Shown piece after piece: positions 44,657 to 54,160 of a DNA stretch of 64,000 bases. The position numbers were made by a program, and so were the translations under genes. Below the pieces are notes generated by a model. It saw nothing but the letters and a program-made list of their open reading frames with translations, was not told the origin of the DNA and made no database searches. This DNA is from Ulvibacterium sp965228935. Lineage in GTDB: Bacteria; Bacteroidota; Bacteroidia; Flavobacteriales; Flavobacteriaceae. The stretch covers positions 186,001-250,000 of the forward strand of contig NZ_OZ245846.1 in assembly GCF_965228935.1 (NCBI RefSeq). The letters run 5' to 3'. How positions within the stretch are numbered: the first letter of the stretch is position 1; the number at the start of each line of letters is the position of its first letter.

Positions 44657-45952
44657 ATGAGCCATATATCCGACAACGACAAAAATCTCCTGGAAGCCAT
44701 AAAAAAGCGTATCGAAAGGGCTTCCGGTCTTTCCGATGTATCGGGCTGGGTTCAAAAGGACTACGAGTTCGTCGTTTTCTTTATTGAGGATCAAACCGGC
44801 CACCGACTAAGCCTCTCCACGGTCAAAAGAATTTGGAAAAGCGAGTTTGAAAGATTGCCCCATACCACTACTCTGGATATTCTGGCACATCTGGCATACA
44901 ACAAGGATTGGCATTCCCTTAAAAAGGAGTATCTAAATCCTAAAATACAGACCGTACCAAAGCGGGAAATTGAGAAAAAACCTCGGAAAGCCAAAAGCCC
45001 CAGGATTTACTTTTTAATCCTTCTTCCCGCACTCCTACTATTGGTTTTAGGTATATACTTGTCAGGTACCGCATCTACAAAGTCCTTATCAAAGGTATCC
45101 GAGGAGGTTTCCTTCTCCTACGAGAAAACGGTCGAGGGGAAAATACCCAATACGGTGGTTTTTAACTATGATATTGAAGGCGTGGACGCCGACCGATTTT
45201 TTTTGCAACAAAGTTGGGACAGCAGCCGAAAAGTGGAAATCTTCAAGGGAACCCATGAGCGAACGGACATTTATTACATCCCCGGATATTTTACGGCCAA
45301 ACTGTTTGCGGATGAGCGTATTATAAAGGAGTTGCCTATACATGTAACCTATAAGGATTGGTTTATGGCCGCCCGGCAGCCCATGGAAGAAATCTATACC
45401 ATTAGTCCTACCTTCTGGTCAACGGAGGATTACATGGGCATAGATAAATCAAGATTGGCACAAAAGGGCATCGACCTAAATAAAAAAATGCAGCTGGCCT
45501 TTTACTATGTGACGGATTTTGGTCTTAATGGAGATAATTTTGAGCATAGCATCCGATTTAAAATGGAACCGTTGGAAGCTATAGACTGCCCTATTTTTAA
45601 CCTGCATGTACAGGGCATGGATGGGTTTTATTGGATCATGTTCGGAAACAAAGGTTGCGAAAGCGAATTGGAGATGCGATTGGGCGATGCTTTCCACAAT
45701 GGCAAGAACGAAGATTTGAGCATGTTCGGAACCTCTGTATATGAATGGCAAAAAGTGGATGTTCTGACCGAGGACAAAGAGGTTACCCTAAAACTAAACG
45801 GAACCTCGATATTTTCAAGTACCTATAACCAGTCTATTGGGCCCATAATGGAGATCAGCTATTTTTTCAATGGTGTTGGTATGATCGACGATGTACTACT
45901 AAAAAATGCCGATAGCCAGACCATCTTCAGGGACGATTTTACCAAACCGTAA
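44657..45952 (+). CDS. Single-pass membrane regulator-like protein, function unknown
   Basis: A 431-residue protein. The first 95 residues are cytoplasmic and helix-rich (LSLSTVKRIWKSEFERLPHTTTLDILAHLAY), reading like a DNA-binding helix-turn-helix. Then come a basic stretch, one membrane helix (residues about 116-136) and a 290-residue periplasmic beta-rich part. I recall such MSHISxND proteins as common in flavobacteria but know no function. It could be a one-component membrane regulator that senses glycan outside and controls the divergent secreted protein. The topology is seen; the role is inference. Confidence 0.55.
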   Translation: MSHISDNDKNLLEAIKKRIERASGLSDVSGWVQKDYEFVVFFIEDQTGHRLSLSTVKRIWKSEFERLPHTTTLDILAHLAYNKDWHSLKKEYLNPKIQTVPKREIEKKPRKAKSPRIYFLILLPALLLLVLGIYLSGTASTKSLSKVSEEVSFSYEKTVEGKIPNTVVFNYDIEGVDADRFFLQQSWDSSRKVEIFKGTHERTDIYYIPGYFTAKLFADERIIKELPIHVTYKDWFMAARQPMEEIYTISPTFWSTEDYMGIDKSRLAQKGIDLNKKMQLAFYYVTDFGLNGDNFEHSIRFKMEPLEAIDCPIFNLHVQGMDGFYWIMFGNKGCESELEMRLGDAFHNGKNEDLSMFGTSVYEWQKVDVLTEDKEVTLKLNGTSIFSSTYNQSIGPIMEISYFFNGVGMIDDVLLKNADSQTIFRDDFTKP

Positions 45953-46040
45953 ATAGGCCGATTTATCTATACGACTTTTCCGAATCCGCCAAAATCCGAA
46001 TAAAATCATGAAAAAGCTCTTGGAAAATTTGAATATCATC

Positions 46041-46069
46041 ATATTTTCCAGTACACTTGTGGAAAATAT
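46041..46069. promoter_or_regulatory. TetR operator candidate
   Basis: Perfect inverted repeat ATATTTTCCA-N9-TGGAAAATAT (46041-46069), with further GGAAAAT at 46022-46028 and ATTTTCC at 46082-46088 just before the TetR start at 46089. Four related half-sites in 67 bp directly upstream of the regulator suggest autoregulation. Confidence 0.7.
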
Positions 46070-46088
46070 ATAATTCAAAATATTTTCC

Positions 46089-46703
46089 ATGCCAATTACA
46101 GAAATCTCCAAAGACGAAATCCTCGAAATCGCCCTACATGAATTTTTGAAAAACGGTATACAGTCCTTTACAATTAAACGGCTCACCGAACTCACAGGGA
46201 TTTCGACCAAAACGGTCTATAAGCTGTTTACGGACAAGACAGAACTTTTAAGAGTATGTCTTAACAAACATTATCAATCGTTATTTAACGAATTATTGAA
46301 AATAAGCCTCAATACCCATAACGCCATAGCGGCTTTTTCCAAGGTCATGCAACGTATCGTGGAATTGGAATTTGAAGTAAACCCGAAATTTTACTCCGAG
46401 TTAAACAAATATTATCCAAAACTCCAGGACGAAATCTTTGAGGCCAATGATAGAATGCTTTCCCTTTTCACGGATATCATCCAAGAAGGCATCAAAAATG
46501 GATTGTTTCGCGAAGAAGTCGATATGAACGTATCCTGGATCAGTTTCCAGCGTCTGTATAGCGGTATAACACGGGAAAAAATTTATGGCCACCTGGATCT
46601 CCCTTCCCCGGAATTGGTAAAAGGCACCGTATTCGTATTCCTTAGGGGAATGTGTACTCCTATTGGAGTTCAGGAATTGGAACAATATGAGCGGCCCATT
46701 TAG
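46089..46703 (+). CDS. TetR/AcrR-family regulator
   Basis: A 204-residue regulator. The N-terminal TetR DNA-binding domain is clear (ISKDEILEIALHEFLKNGIQSFTIKRLTELTGISTKTVYKLFTDKTELL, residues 6-55) and an alpha-helical ligand domain follows. Its inducer is unknown. It ends 28 bp before the GH20-like gene, so it probably controls it as well as itself through the palindrome upstream. Confidence 0.92.
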   Translation: MPITEISKDEILEIALHEFLKNGIQSFTIKRLTELTGISTKTVYKLFTDKTELLRVCLNKHYQSLFNELLKISLNTHNAIAAFSKVMQRIVELEFEVNPKFYSELNKYYPKLQDEIFEANDRMLSLFTDIIQEGIKNGLFREEVDMNVSWISFQRLYSGITREKIYGHLDLPSPELVKGTVFVFLRGMCTPIGVQELEQYERPI

Positions 46704-46731
46704 AAATTCGGCTAATCAAAAACACCGTCAA

Positions 46732-48921
46732 ATGATAAAAAAAGTTTTCAAAATTGCAGCCTATATCCTCTTGGGCCTACTCGTTCTACTTATAGGCATC
46801 CTTGTTTTTTTCAATGCCCAATACAACAAAGCGGATAAGGAGTTTAAACAAATCGAGGCCAACATAACCGATGAAGACCTGTCCTTTTATCGGTTTGAAC
46901 TGCAAAACGATTCGATCGGCGAGTTGTCCCTGCTCCCCTCACCCAAAAAAATCTTTCCAGGAAAGGGTCAATTTAGCTGGCCGACGAAATGGGAAGTCTC
47001 CACCGATTTGCCCGAAGCCGAAAATTGGGTACATAGACTTCTTGAAAACCGTACTGAAACAACCTCGGCTACGACTTCAATTCGATTCAAAAAAATGGAC
47101 GGGCTGGCCCCAGAGGGGTATCAACTAGAAATACTACCAGGTGGAATTACTATCGACTACAACCGTCCCGCTGGGGCCTATTATGCCATAGTCACTCTAC
47201 ATCATTTGAAAAAACAGTTTCCCCAAACCATCGATTGCTTAAAAATTGAGGACGAACCTGATCTGGCCATCAGAGGCCTAATGTTGGACATTAGCAGGGA
47301 CAAGGTACCTCGGATGCACACCTTAAAAGAACTCGTGGACCAACTTTCAATGCTCAAGTACAATCATTTGCAATTGTATGTAGAAGGATTCTCTTTTGGA
47401 TATCCCAGTTTCAGGGAACTATGGGAAGGCAAGGAAACACCTATAACGCCTAAAGAAATACGGGAGTTGGACGTCTATTGCAGGGAACGGTTTATTGAGC
47501 TTGTCCCCAACCAGAATTCCTTGGGGCATATGCAGGCCTGGTTGGAAACAACGGCCTATGGGCACTTGGCGGAATGTCCCGACGGATATGAAATTATGCC
47601 CATGCGCAAAGTAAAGACCACCCTGGATCCATCAAACGAGGAAAGCATAGAACTGATCGAAAAGATGATGAAAGATATGTTGCCCCATTTCAGTTCAAAC
47701 ATATTCAATGCCAATCTGGACGAACCTTTTGAATTGGGACATTGCAATACTGCAGACTTGGCAGCGGAAATAGGAGTAGGGCAAATCTATTTGGATCATG
47801 TCCTAAAAGTATACGACTTGGCCAAGGCGGAAGGTAAGGAATTCTGGATGTGGGGCGATATCATAGGCAAACATCCAGAATTGCTAAAAGATATGCCCAG
47901 GGACATTACCGTGTTGGAATGGGGATACGAGGCCGAACATCCCTTCCACCAAAACACCTTACGGATAAAGGAGCAGGGGCTGGATTTTTTGGTATGCCCT
48001 GGAACCAGTAGTTGGATGACCCTTACCGGTAGGACAGACAACATGTTGGGCAACATTGAAAATGCCGTAATCAATGGCCTTAAAAATGGAGCCAAAGGCA
48101 TGTTGTTGACGGATTGGGGCGATCTGGGCCATTGGCAATATATTCCGGTGAGCTATCCCGGATTCGCATATGCCGGTGCCATAAGTTGGAATAGTGCTAC
48201 CTCGCGGAACCTACCGTTGGAACTGTATTTGAACACCTATATGTTCAATGATAAAAATCAAGATCTTGGAGGTATTGTCCTGGACATGGGACGCTCATAT
48301 CACTATGAAGAGCGACACTTGCCCAATATGAGCCACAACTTTATGGCCTACCAATTTGGCATTGCCGATCCGGTATTGGAAAAGACCATTTATGGAGCCT
48401 TGGAAAAAAAGCTTCCGGAGCTGGTGGGGGATTCCCTATTTGGATTGTTCCAAAACCGTTTTGAGAATCAGCAACATTTTCAAATGGACGAGCTGAACCA
48501 ACATTTGGACGATCTGGAAATCGATTTGAATATCCATGTGGACGAAACCAGTTTTACGGCCCAAAACGATTCGGGGAACGAGGTTAGGAACGAACTTAGA
48601 AATGGAATAGAAATGCTGCGTCTTGGTGCCGAAATCAGAAACTATGGTCAACAAAAAGAAAATTGGACCAGTGATCAAAGAGTGGACTACCTCAATACGA
48701 TGCAAAGTCGTTTGACTTCAATACAGGAAGAACACCGAAGATTATGGCTCCTCCGGAACAAGGAGGGGGGCCTGGAAAGGAGCATGAAACCTTTTAAAAA
48801 TCTGGAGGAACAGCTACATAAACTCCTAAAAGTTGAAAAAGGCGGTGATTTTGGCAAATCCGTAGAGCGATTTAAGGAAAAGGTCATTGCCGGTGGGGCC
48901 AACTGGTATCTGGGAGATTGA
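46732..48921 (+). CDS. Membrane-anchored GH20-like hexosaminidase
   Basis: A 729-residue protein. From the ATG at 46732 it has an N-terminal membrane anchor (residues 7-30, not an obvious cleavable signal), a GH20b domain (about 55-170) and a TIM barrel (about 180-480). The catalytic Asp-Glu pair appears as NLDEP (D330, E331) where most GH20 enzymes have GGDE, so it is a divergent member. The C-terminal 200 residues form charged helices. A start at 46663 would be inside the TetR gene. It would remove beta-linked GlcNAc or GalNAc in the periplasm, perhaps from the peptidoglycan or host glycans. Activity is not certain. Confidence 0.8.
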   Translation: MIKKVFKIAAYILLGLLVLLIGILVFFNAQYNKADKEFKQIEANITDEDLSFYRFELQNDSIGELSLLPSPKKIFPGKGQFSWPTKWEVSTDLPEAENWVHRLLENRTETTSATTSIRFKKMDGLAPEGYQLEILPGGITIDYNRPAGAYYAIVTLHHLKKQFPQTIDCLKIEDEPDLAIRGLMLDISRDKVPRMHTLKELVDQLSMLKYNHLQLYVEGFSFGYPSFRELWEGKETPITPKEIRELDVYCRERFIELVPNQNSLGHMQAWLETTAYGHLAECPDGYEIMPMRKVKTTLDPSNEESIELIEKMMKDMLPHFSSNIFNANLDEPFELGHCNTADLAAEIGVGQIYLDHVLKVYDLAKAEGKEFWMWGDIIGKHPELLKDMPRDITVLEWGYEAEHPFHQNTLRIKEQGLDFLVCPGTSSWMTLTGRTDNMLGNIENAVINGLKNGAKGMLLTDWGDLGHWQYIPVSYPGFAYAGAISWNSATSRNLPLELYLNTYMFNDKNQDLGGIVLDMGRSYHYEERHLPNMSHNFMAYQFGIADPVLEKTIYGALEKKLPELVGDSLFGLFQNRFENQQHFQMDELNQHLDDLEIDLNIHVDETSFTAQNDSGNEVRNELRNGIEMLRLGAEIRNYGQQKENWTSDQRVDYLNTMQSRLTSIQEEHRRLWLLRNKEGGLERSMKPFKNLEEQLHKLLKVEKGGDFGKSVERFKEKVIAGGANWYLGD

Positions 48922-49211
48922 ATTGTAGACCCCCTGTCCTAATACTATGAAAACAGGAATGGTTTTATCACCCTATTAAATGGAGCTTTTAGGCACATTA
49001 TCAGTCTTCGGTTGATCTTTCCTTCGATCTATAGCATAAGGGACTGACCAATATCATTTAAAGATTTTGAACATATCGATATTTTGTGAACCTAGATGAA
49101 TCTCTCCTAAAGCCAATATATTGAAGGATTCATTATGAAAACAAACACCCGAATTATTCCATACCTGGAAATAATCGGTATAGCAAGATCTTAAGTCCAA
49201 AAAAAAGTAAA
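48922..49211. other. 290-bp intergenic region
   Basis: No coding frame, repeat or structured RNA recognised between the GH20-like gene and the DUF4332 gene. Confidence 0.3.
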
Positions 49212-49886
49212 ATGGGGTACTATATCGACTTGGAAAAAATAAGTATCGACCAATACAAGAAAGTTTTAAAATCAGCCGACCTACTCCCAAGCTGGATGGT
49301 ATTAAAGGAAAACATTGAAGAAAATTTGGATATCCTAAAAAAACAGGGGATCCAAAATCTTGATGAACTGCAAAAGGCACTGAAAACCAAGGGAAAACTT
49401 CAGGAGTTTTCCGGGAAGAGCGGTTTGGATGAAAACTATCTGATGGTTCTGAGGAGGGTCGTAAACGGTTATAGACCTAAACCGAACAGGATAAGGGATT
49501 TTCCCAATATCTCCAAGGACATTGCCGTAGAATTGGAGTTATTAGGCATTAAGAACACATTAAAGCTATACCCGGAAATACTGTCCAAGGAGAAAAGGAA
49601 CCGCTTATCGGATAGGACCGGTATACATCAAAAGGAAATTCGTAAACTGGCCAAATTAACCGATCTTTCCAGAATAAGGTGGGTAAATCACACCTTCGCA
49701 TACGTACTATTGGAAGCAGGCTATGATACCGCCAAAAAGGTGGCCGAAGCCAATAATCAAGAAATGTACGAAACCGTAAAGCAACTTAACATAGAAAGGA
49801 AAATTTACAATGCCCACATTGGTGCCCATGATATGAAGTTATGTGTTGAGGCGGCCAAAGGTCTGGATTTTGAAATAGAATACTAG
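49212..49886 (+). CDS. DUF4332-type helix-hairpin-helix protein
   Basis: A 224-residue cytosolic protein made of two repeats rich in helix-hairpin-helix-like motifs (GIQNLDELQKALKTKGKLQEFSGKSGLDENYLMVLRR and a second around residues 100-150). This matches DUF4332, a family often described as resembling nucleic-acid-binding HhH proteins. The last 70 residues (WVNHTFAYVLLEAGYDTAKKVAEAN) repeat the pattern. It stands alone. Function unknown; the domain call is fairly firm. Confidence 0.75.
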   Translation: MGYYIDLEKISIDQYKKVLKSADLLPSWMVLKENIEENLDILKKQGIQNLDELQKALKTKGKLQEFSGKSGLDENYLMVLRRVVNGYRPKPNRIRDFPNISKDIAVELELLGIKNTLKLYPEILSKEKRNRLSDRTGIHQKEIRKLAKLTDLSRIRWVNHTFAYVLLEAGYDTAKKVAEANNQEMYETVKQLNIERKIYNAHIGAHDMKLCVEAAKGLDFEIEY

Positions 49887-50226
49887 AATGCTTAAAATTA
49901 TATCCATTGTGGATAATCGGATGTATTGCATTTGGCAGATTGTTTTAAGATCGAAGCTGCCAACATTAGACAAACGTAGTGGAAAATTATGTAGATGAAA
50001 TTCCAAGCGCATATATTCAACTCGTTAGATGTTCTCTCATAAATTTCTTAAAGAAAACATTGATTGGAAATTCTATTCATTTTCCAACCAGTCTGAATGG
50101 CTGGCCATGTTATGGGATTTCCCCTTTTAACAAAATCAATGTGTTGGATATGTACTTTTGGTATACCTGTAGAATACTGTGGGTTATACGATTATCCCGG
50201 CGTTAGGCATCATTAAAGTATACGCA
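49887..50226. other. 340-bp intergenic region
   Basis: A 75-codon frame (49979-50206, plus strand) exists but shows no coding character or domain and I do not call it a gene. No repeats or RNA were recognised. Confidence 0.3.
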
Positions 50227-51309
50227 ATGAAGTTAAAATTAAGAGAATGGTTGGTTACCGTATTGGCGTTTATCATTGTCCTTTACATGTACACTCTTTT
50301 CTCGTATTTTGGAGTAGAGAATTTTTTCCAGAATGGGGCGATAAAGGATTATTTTGATTCCAACGTTTGGCACCTTGAGGTAATCATTGCAGGAATTTTA
50401 TTGGGAATTCTTTTCATTCTAATTAATCAATTGACCGAAAAGCAAATCTTTCGGAAAAGAAGTTTTGGGTTTAATATTATATTGAAAAGTGCTTTATATC
50501 TAATTGCATTTGTTATCGTTTGTGGGCTAATATTCCACTTGTTTTCATCTTTCAAATTAGTCACTGAAGAACAACTGGCCATACTTGAAGGTTTACTTTC
50601 GGTTAATTTTCTCTCATCCGCCTTGGTCTATTACGCATCATTTATCCTATTGATGAATTTTATACTTTATATCAATAAAAAATTTGGCCCTGGTTTGCTA
50701 ATTGATCTATTGACAGGCAAGTATTACCATCCCAAAAACGAAGAATTGATCTTTCTCTTTTTGGACCTTAAAGATTCAACAACGCTGGCGGAAAAATTGG
50801 GACATAAAAGGTACAGTACCTTCATAAAAGAGTGTATTCACGAACTAACCCCGATTATACAGAAATACAGTGCGCAGGTCTATCAATATGTTGGAGATGA
50901 AGTAGTTTTATTTTGGGAAAAGAAAGAAGGGTTTCATCAGCAAAATTGCTTAAATGCATTTTTTGAATTCATCGCCGCCCTAAACAAACGCAAGGATTAC
51001 TACATGTCAAAATATGGTGAAGTTCCCTTGTTCAAGGCCGGAATGGATTTAGGGGTAGTAACGGCGACTGAAATCGGAGACATTAAACGTGAAATAGCAT
51101 TTCACGGAGATGTCTTGAACACCGCTGCACGCCTGGAGAAAAAGTGTAACGAATTCAATGAGAAATTGATTGTAACACAGCATGTGGCCGATCAAAGTCG
51201 ATCCAATGAAAAATTCAAGTTCCAATTCCTAAGCGATATACCTTTAAGGGGAAAAACTGAAAACATTAAGTTTTATTCGGTAGTACCACTACTCCATTTT
51301 AATGAGTGA
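50227..51309 (+). CDS. Membrane class III adenylate/guanylate cyclase
   Basis: A 360-residue protein with four predicted membrane helices (about 7-30, 57-76, 89-115, 134-160) and a C-terminal class III cyclase domain (about 175-355). The metal/base motif is FLFLDLKDSTTLAEKLG and the late VGDEVVLFWE and GMDLGVVTATEIGDIKREIAFHGDVLNTAARLE segments match the family. It should turn ATP (or GTP) into a cyclic nucleotide. A longer frame from 50179 is unlikely. Its target could be a Crp/Fnr-type regulator, but none is adjacent. Confidence 0.88.
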   Translation: MKLKLREWLVTVLAFIIVLYMYTLFSYFGVENFFQNGAIKDYFDSNVWHLEVIIAGILLGILFILINQLTEKQIFRKRSFGFNIILKSALYLIAFVIVCGLIFHLFSSFKLVTEEQLAILEGLLSVNFLSSALVYYASFILLMNFILYINKKFGPGLLIDLLTGKYYHPKNEELIFLFLDLKDSTTLAEKLGHKRYSTFIKECIHELTPIIQKYSAQVYQYVGDEVVLFWEKKEGFHQQNCLNAFFEFIAALNKRKDYYMSKYGEVPLFKAGMDLGVVTATEIGDIKREIAFHGDVLNTAARLEKKCNEFNEKLIVTQHVADQSRSNEKFKFQFLSDIPLRGKTENIKFYSVVPLLHFNE

Positions 51310-51642
51310 TTTATAAGTGCATCCCAGGAATTTTGTAAAAGGTATTTAAATAATAAAATGCCCGTCAAAGCCGTATAACTACAATTGAGGCGCGTTGTAT
51401 GAGACCTAAATCGACAGTGAATCTCCAAGGTTTGGAATAAACCGATTAACAATATATAAGACGTAAGTAATCGTTACCATTTAAGGGCTTCATAAAACAA
51501 ATGTTTTTGTATACCCCACTATTTCCAATACCATCCACACGACCAGCTATTTTAAGAAATGGTTAAGATTAAGAAGACCCAGTCCCTATTCTCTTGTTCA
51601 TTCCAGTATTAATCGTAATATTGCGATGAATAAATACAAAAA
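51310..51642 (+). promoter_or_regulatory. 333-bp region with ArsR operator at its right end
   Basis: Mostly featureless. At 51611-51629, 14 bp before the arsR start, is AATCGTAATATTGCGATGA, whose core TCGTAATATTGCGA is an inverted repeat with one mismatch. This is the usual type of site for an autoregulating ArsR-family repressor. Confidence 0.65.
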
Positions 51643-51975
51643 ATGGGTTTAGCGAAGACCGAAATATTTACCGATAAACAAAACCAGATTGCAATCTTTG
51701 CCAAAGTGTTCGGGCATCCCGCACGCGTGGCCATACTCCAACATTTGTTCAAAACCGATTCCTGCTTCTGTGGGAACTTGGTAGACGAAATTGGGCTGGC
51801 CCAACCCACTGTTTCACAGCATTTGAAGGAGTTGAAACATTTGGGCCTTATAAAGGGAAATGTAGAGGGCACCAGTGTCTGTTATTGCATTGACAAAGAA
51901 AACTGGATCGTCATGAAAGAAGTGATGTCCGATTTTTTAAATCAAGATCTACCGACCAACGATGATTGTTGCTAA
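51643..51975 (+). CDS. arsR: ArsR-family metalloregulator
   Basis: A 110-residue winged-helix repressor (FGHPARVAILQHL, VDEIGLAQPTVSQHLKELKHLGLIKG). Cysteine pairs CFC (C41, C43), VCYC and the terminal DDCC (C109, C110) can bind arsenite or a related ion and release DNA. It leads a three-gene operon with an arsenate reductase-like phosphatase and an Acr3 pump. Confidence 0.93.
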   Translation: MGLAKTEIFTDKQNQIAIFAKVFGHPARVAILQHLFKTDSCFCGNLVDEIGLAQPTVSQHLKELKHLGLIKGNVEGTSVCYCIDKENWIVMKEVMSDFLNQDLPTNDDCC

Positions 51976-51994
51976 GTAAAAAGTACATATACCA

Positions 51995-52624
51995 ATGACC
52001 ACAAAGACCGTAGTTTTCGAAAAACTGGAACAAGGGATTTCCTCAATACAAATCGATACCATTTCCGACAAACGCCGGAATACGTTACAACCGCTCATCA
52101 CCTTTATACAGAACAAAGTAGACCATGAACAAGAGATAAGGCTCAACTTTATCTGTACCCATAACTCAAGAAGAAGTCATTTGTCACAGGTTTGGGCACA
52201 GACCATGGCGGCCTATTTCAATGTAAAAAATGTGTATTGCTATTCCGGTGGAACGGAAGCCACGGCCCTGTTTCCCATGGCAGCTACGACTTTGGCCAAT
52301 TCCGGTTTTCAGGTCAAAACCATCGGCCAGGGTCCAAACCCGGTGTATGCCATCAAATATGCCGAAAATGCACATCCCGTGATCGGATTCTCAAAAACCT
52401 TCGATGACGATTTTAATCCCAGCAGCGAATTTGCGGCCATCCTTACCTGTTCACAGGCGGATGAAGGCTGTCCCTTCATAGCAGGTGCCGAAAAACGGAT
52501 TCCTATAACCTATGAAGATCCCAAGGCCTTCGATAATACCGCACAACAGGCTGAAAAATATCGCGAACGCAGTCTACAGATAGCGACCGAACTATTCTAT
52601 GTTTTTTCTAAAATCAAGGCATAA
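51995..52624 (+). CDS. Arsenate reductase-like low-molecular-weight phosphatase
   Basis: A 209-residue protein of the low-molecular-weight tyrosine phosphatase/ArsC fold with the P-loop FICTHNSRRS (Cys54, Arg60; C-x5-R). The N-terminal 45 residues are an extra helix-rich piece. A CSQADEGCP motif near residue 150 supplies other cysteines. It should reduce arsenate to arsenite, coupled to thioredoxin, for export by the next gene; related members are true protein phosphatases, so context supports the arsenic role. Confidence 0.87.
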   Translation: MTTKTVVFEKLEQGISSIQIDTISDKRRNTLQPLITFIQNKVDHEQEIRLNFICTHNSRRSHLSQVWAQTMAAYFNVKNVYCYSGGTEATALFPMAATTLANSGFQVKTIGQGPNPVYAIKYAENAHPVIGFSKTFDDDFNPSSEFAAILTCSQADEGCPFIAGAEKRIPITYEDPKAFDNTAQQAEKYRERSLQIATELFYVFSKIKA

Positions 52625-52626
52625 CC

Positions 52627-53673
52627 ATGGCGAACAAAAAACTGAGTTTTCTGGATAAAAATTTAACGCTATGGATTTTTATTGCCATGGCCCTGGGCGT
52701 TGGTATCGGATACTTTTTCCCATCATTTCCCGAATTGCTGAATACGGCCAACAGTGGCACCACCAATATCCCCATTGCCATAGGCCTGATATTGATGATG
52801 TACCCGCCTCTGGCCAAAGTGAACTACGCCTTATTGCCCAAAGTGTTCCGTAACACCAAAATACTATCCATATCGCTGCTTCTAAATTGGATTATCGGCC
52901 CCATTTTAATGTTCATTCTGGCGATTACATTTTTGAGGGATTACCCCGAATATATGGTGGGACTCATCCTGATAGGGCTGGCGCGTTGCATTGCCATGGT
53001 ACTGGTCTGGAACGACCTTGCAGAGGGTAACAGTGAATACGGTGCGGGACTGGTGGCATTGAACAGTATCTTCCAGGTTTTCGCCTATAGTTTTTATGCG
53101 TGGATATTCATCACTATTCTTCCCCCCTACTTCGGTTTTGAAGGTGCTATTGTAGACATTTCAATAGGAGCCATTGCCGAGAGTGTGGCCATATATTTGG
53201 GTATTCCATTTCTATTGGGCATTCTTAGCCGCTTGGTATTGGTAAGGCTCAAAGGTGAGGAATGGTACAGAACAAAATTTATCCCTACCATTTCCCCGAT
53301 TACTTTGATCGCGTTGTTGTTCACCATTGTAGTTATGTTTTCGCTCAAGGGCGAACTGATCGTAGAGATACCCATGGATGTCCTCATTATCGCCTTGCCC
53401 TTATTGGTGTACTTCAGTTTGATGTTTATCATCGGTTTTTTCTTTACCAAGGCTATGGGCGCGGAGTACGACAAAACGGCTTCTGTGGCATTTACCGCTG
53501 CAGGAAACAATTTTGAATTGGCCATAGCGGTGGCTATAGCGGTTTTCGGATTAAACTCCGGTCAGGCTTTCGCCGGTGTAATCGGGCCATTGGTGGAAGT
53601 ACCTGCACTTATTCTTTTGGTGAGGGTCGCTTTTTGGTTAAGAAAAAAGTATTACAGACCGCAAACGGTATAA
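52627..53673 (+). CDS. Acr3-type arsenite efflux permease
   Basis: A 348-residue ten-helix inner-membrane protein of the ACR3 family, which expels arsenite. Motifs include ARCIAMVLVWNDLAEGN (the essential Cys helix) and TAAGNNFELAIAVAIAVFG in the late helices. It starts 2 bp after the reductase stop. The operon arsR-arsC-acr3 is complete. Confidence 0.95.
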   Translation: MANKKLSFLDKNLTLWIFIAMALGVGIGYFFPSFPELLNTANSGTTNIPIAIGLILMMYPPLAKVNYALLPKVFRNTKILSISLLLNWIIGPILMFILAITFLRDYPEYMVGLILIGLARCIAMVLVWNDLAEGNSEYGAGLVALNSIFQVFAYSFYAWIFITILPPYFGFEGAIVDISIGAIAESVAIYLGIPFLLGILSRLVLVRLKGEEWYRTKFIPTISPITLIALLFTIVVMFSLKGELIVEIPMDVLIIALPLLVYFSLMFIIGFFFTKAMGAEYDKTASVAFTAAGNNFELAIAVAIAVFGLNSGQAFAGVIGPLVEVPALILLVRVAFWLRKKYYRPQTV

Positions 53674-53774
53674 AATTGCTCTGTTCAGAAAACACTTTAC
53701 AATCCCTTGGTTTTAAAGGTTGGGGGAAATGAGAATCTCTAAGTTATCAATTATATAGTGGCATTAGGGAACCA

Positions 53775-53978
53775 TCACCAGTCCCTTTTGATCGGGTACT
53801 GCTCCCCGTTTTCCAGCCAGTTTCTTGCTATGGCCAAAGCCTCCCTAAACGCCTTCTCCTTTGAATATCCATGAACCTCGATCATTCCATTGGCCAGCAA
53901 GTACGCCTTATCGACGACTTTTGGGTGTTCCTTTTTCAATTGGTGCTTGAATTCTTCTCGATTAAACTTTTTTCCCAT
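53775..53978 (-). CDS. Small conserved-looking protein, unknown
   Basis: A 67-residue, strongly charged protein (FNREEFKHQLKKEHPKVVDKAYLLANGM, YSKEKAFREALAIARNWLENGEQYP). The alternating helices and aromatic end look like a real small protein rather than a chance frame, but I do not recognise the family. It lies alone on the minus strand. Confidence 0.55.
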   Translation of the reverse strand: MGKKFNREEFKHQLKKEHPKVVDKAYLLANGMIEVHGYSKEKAFREALAIARNWLENGEQYPIKRDW

Positions 53979-54160
53979 TTTATCGACTCCTGATTCTATA
54001 CGTTACCAAGGTGTTAAGATAAGGTAAAAATCAAAAAACTGATTCGAAACACCGATTATCTCCCATAATCTCCTGCCTCTCGCATAAAACAGGCATTACA
54101 AATAAAGCTTTCCTCTCGTTACTAGCTTGAGTTTTTTCTTCCTTAAGCCACTATTTTCCT

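Noticed and set aside
49979..50206. 75-codon frame on the plus strand
   Set aside because: No domain, signal or good coding character, and it lies in an otherwise empty spacer before the cyclase.
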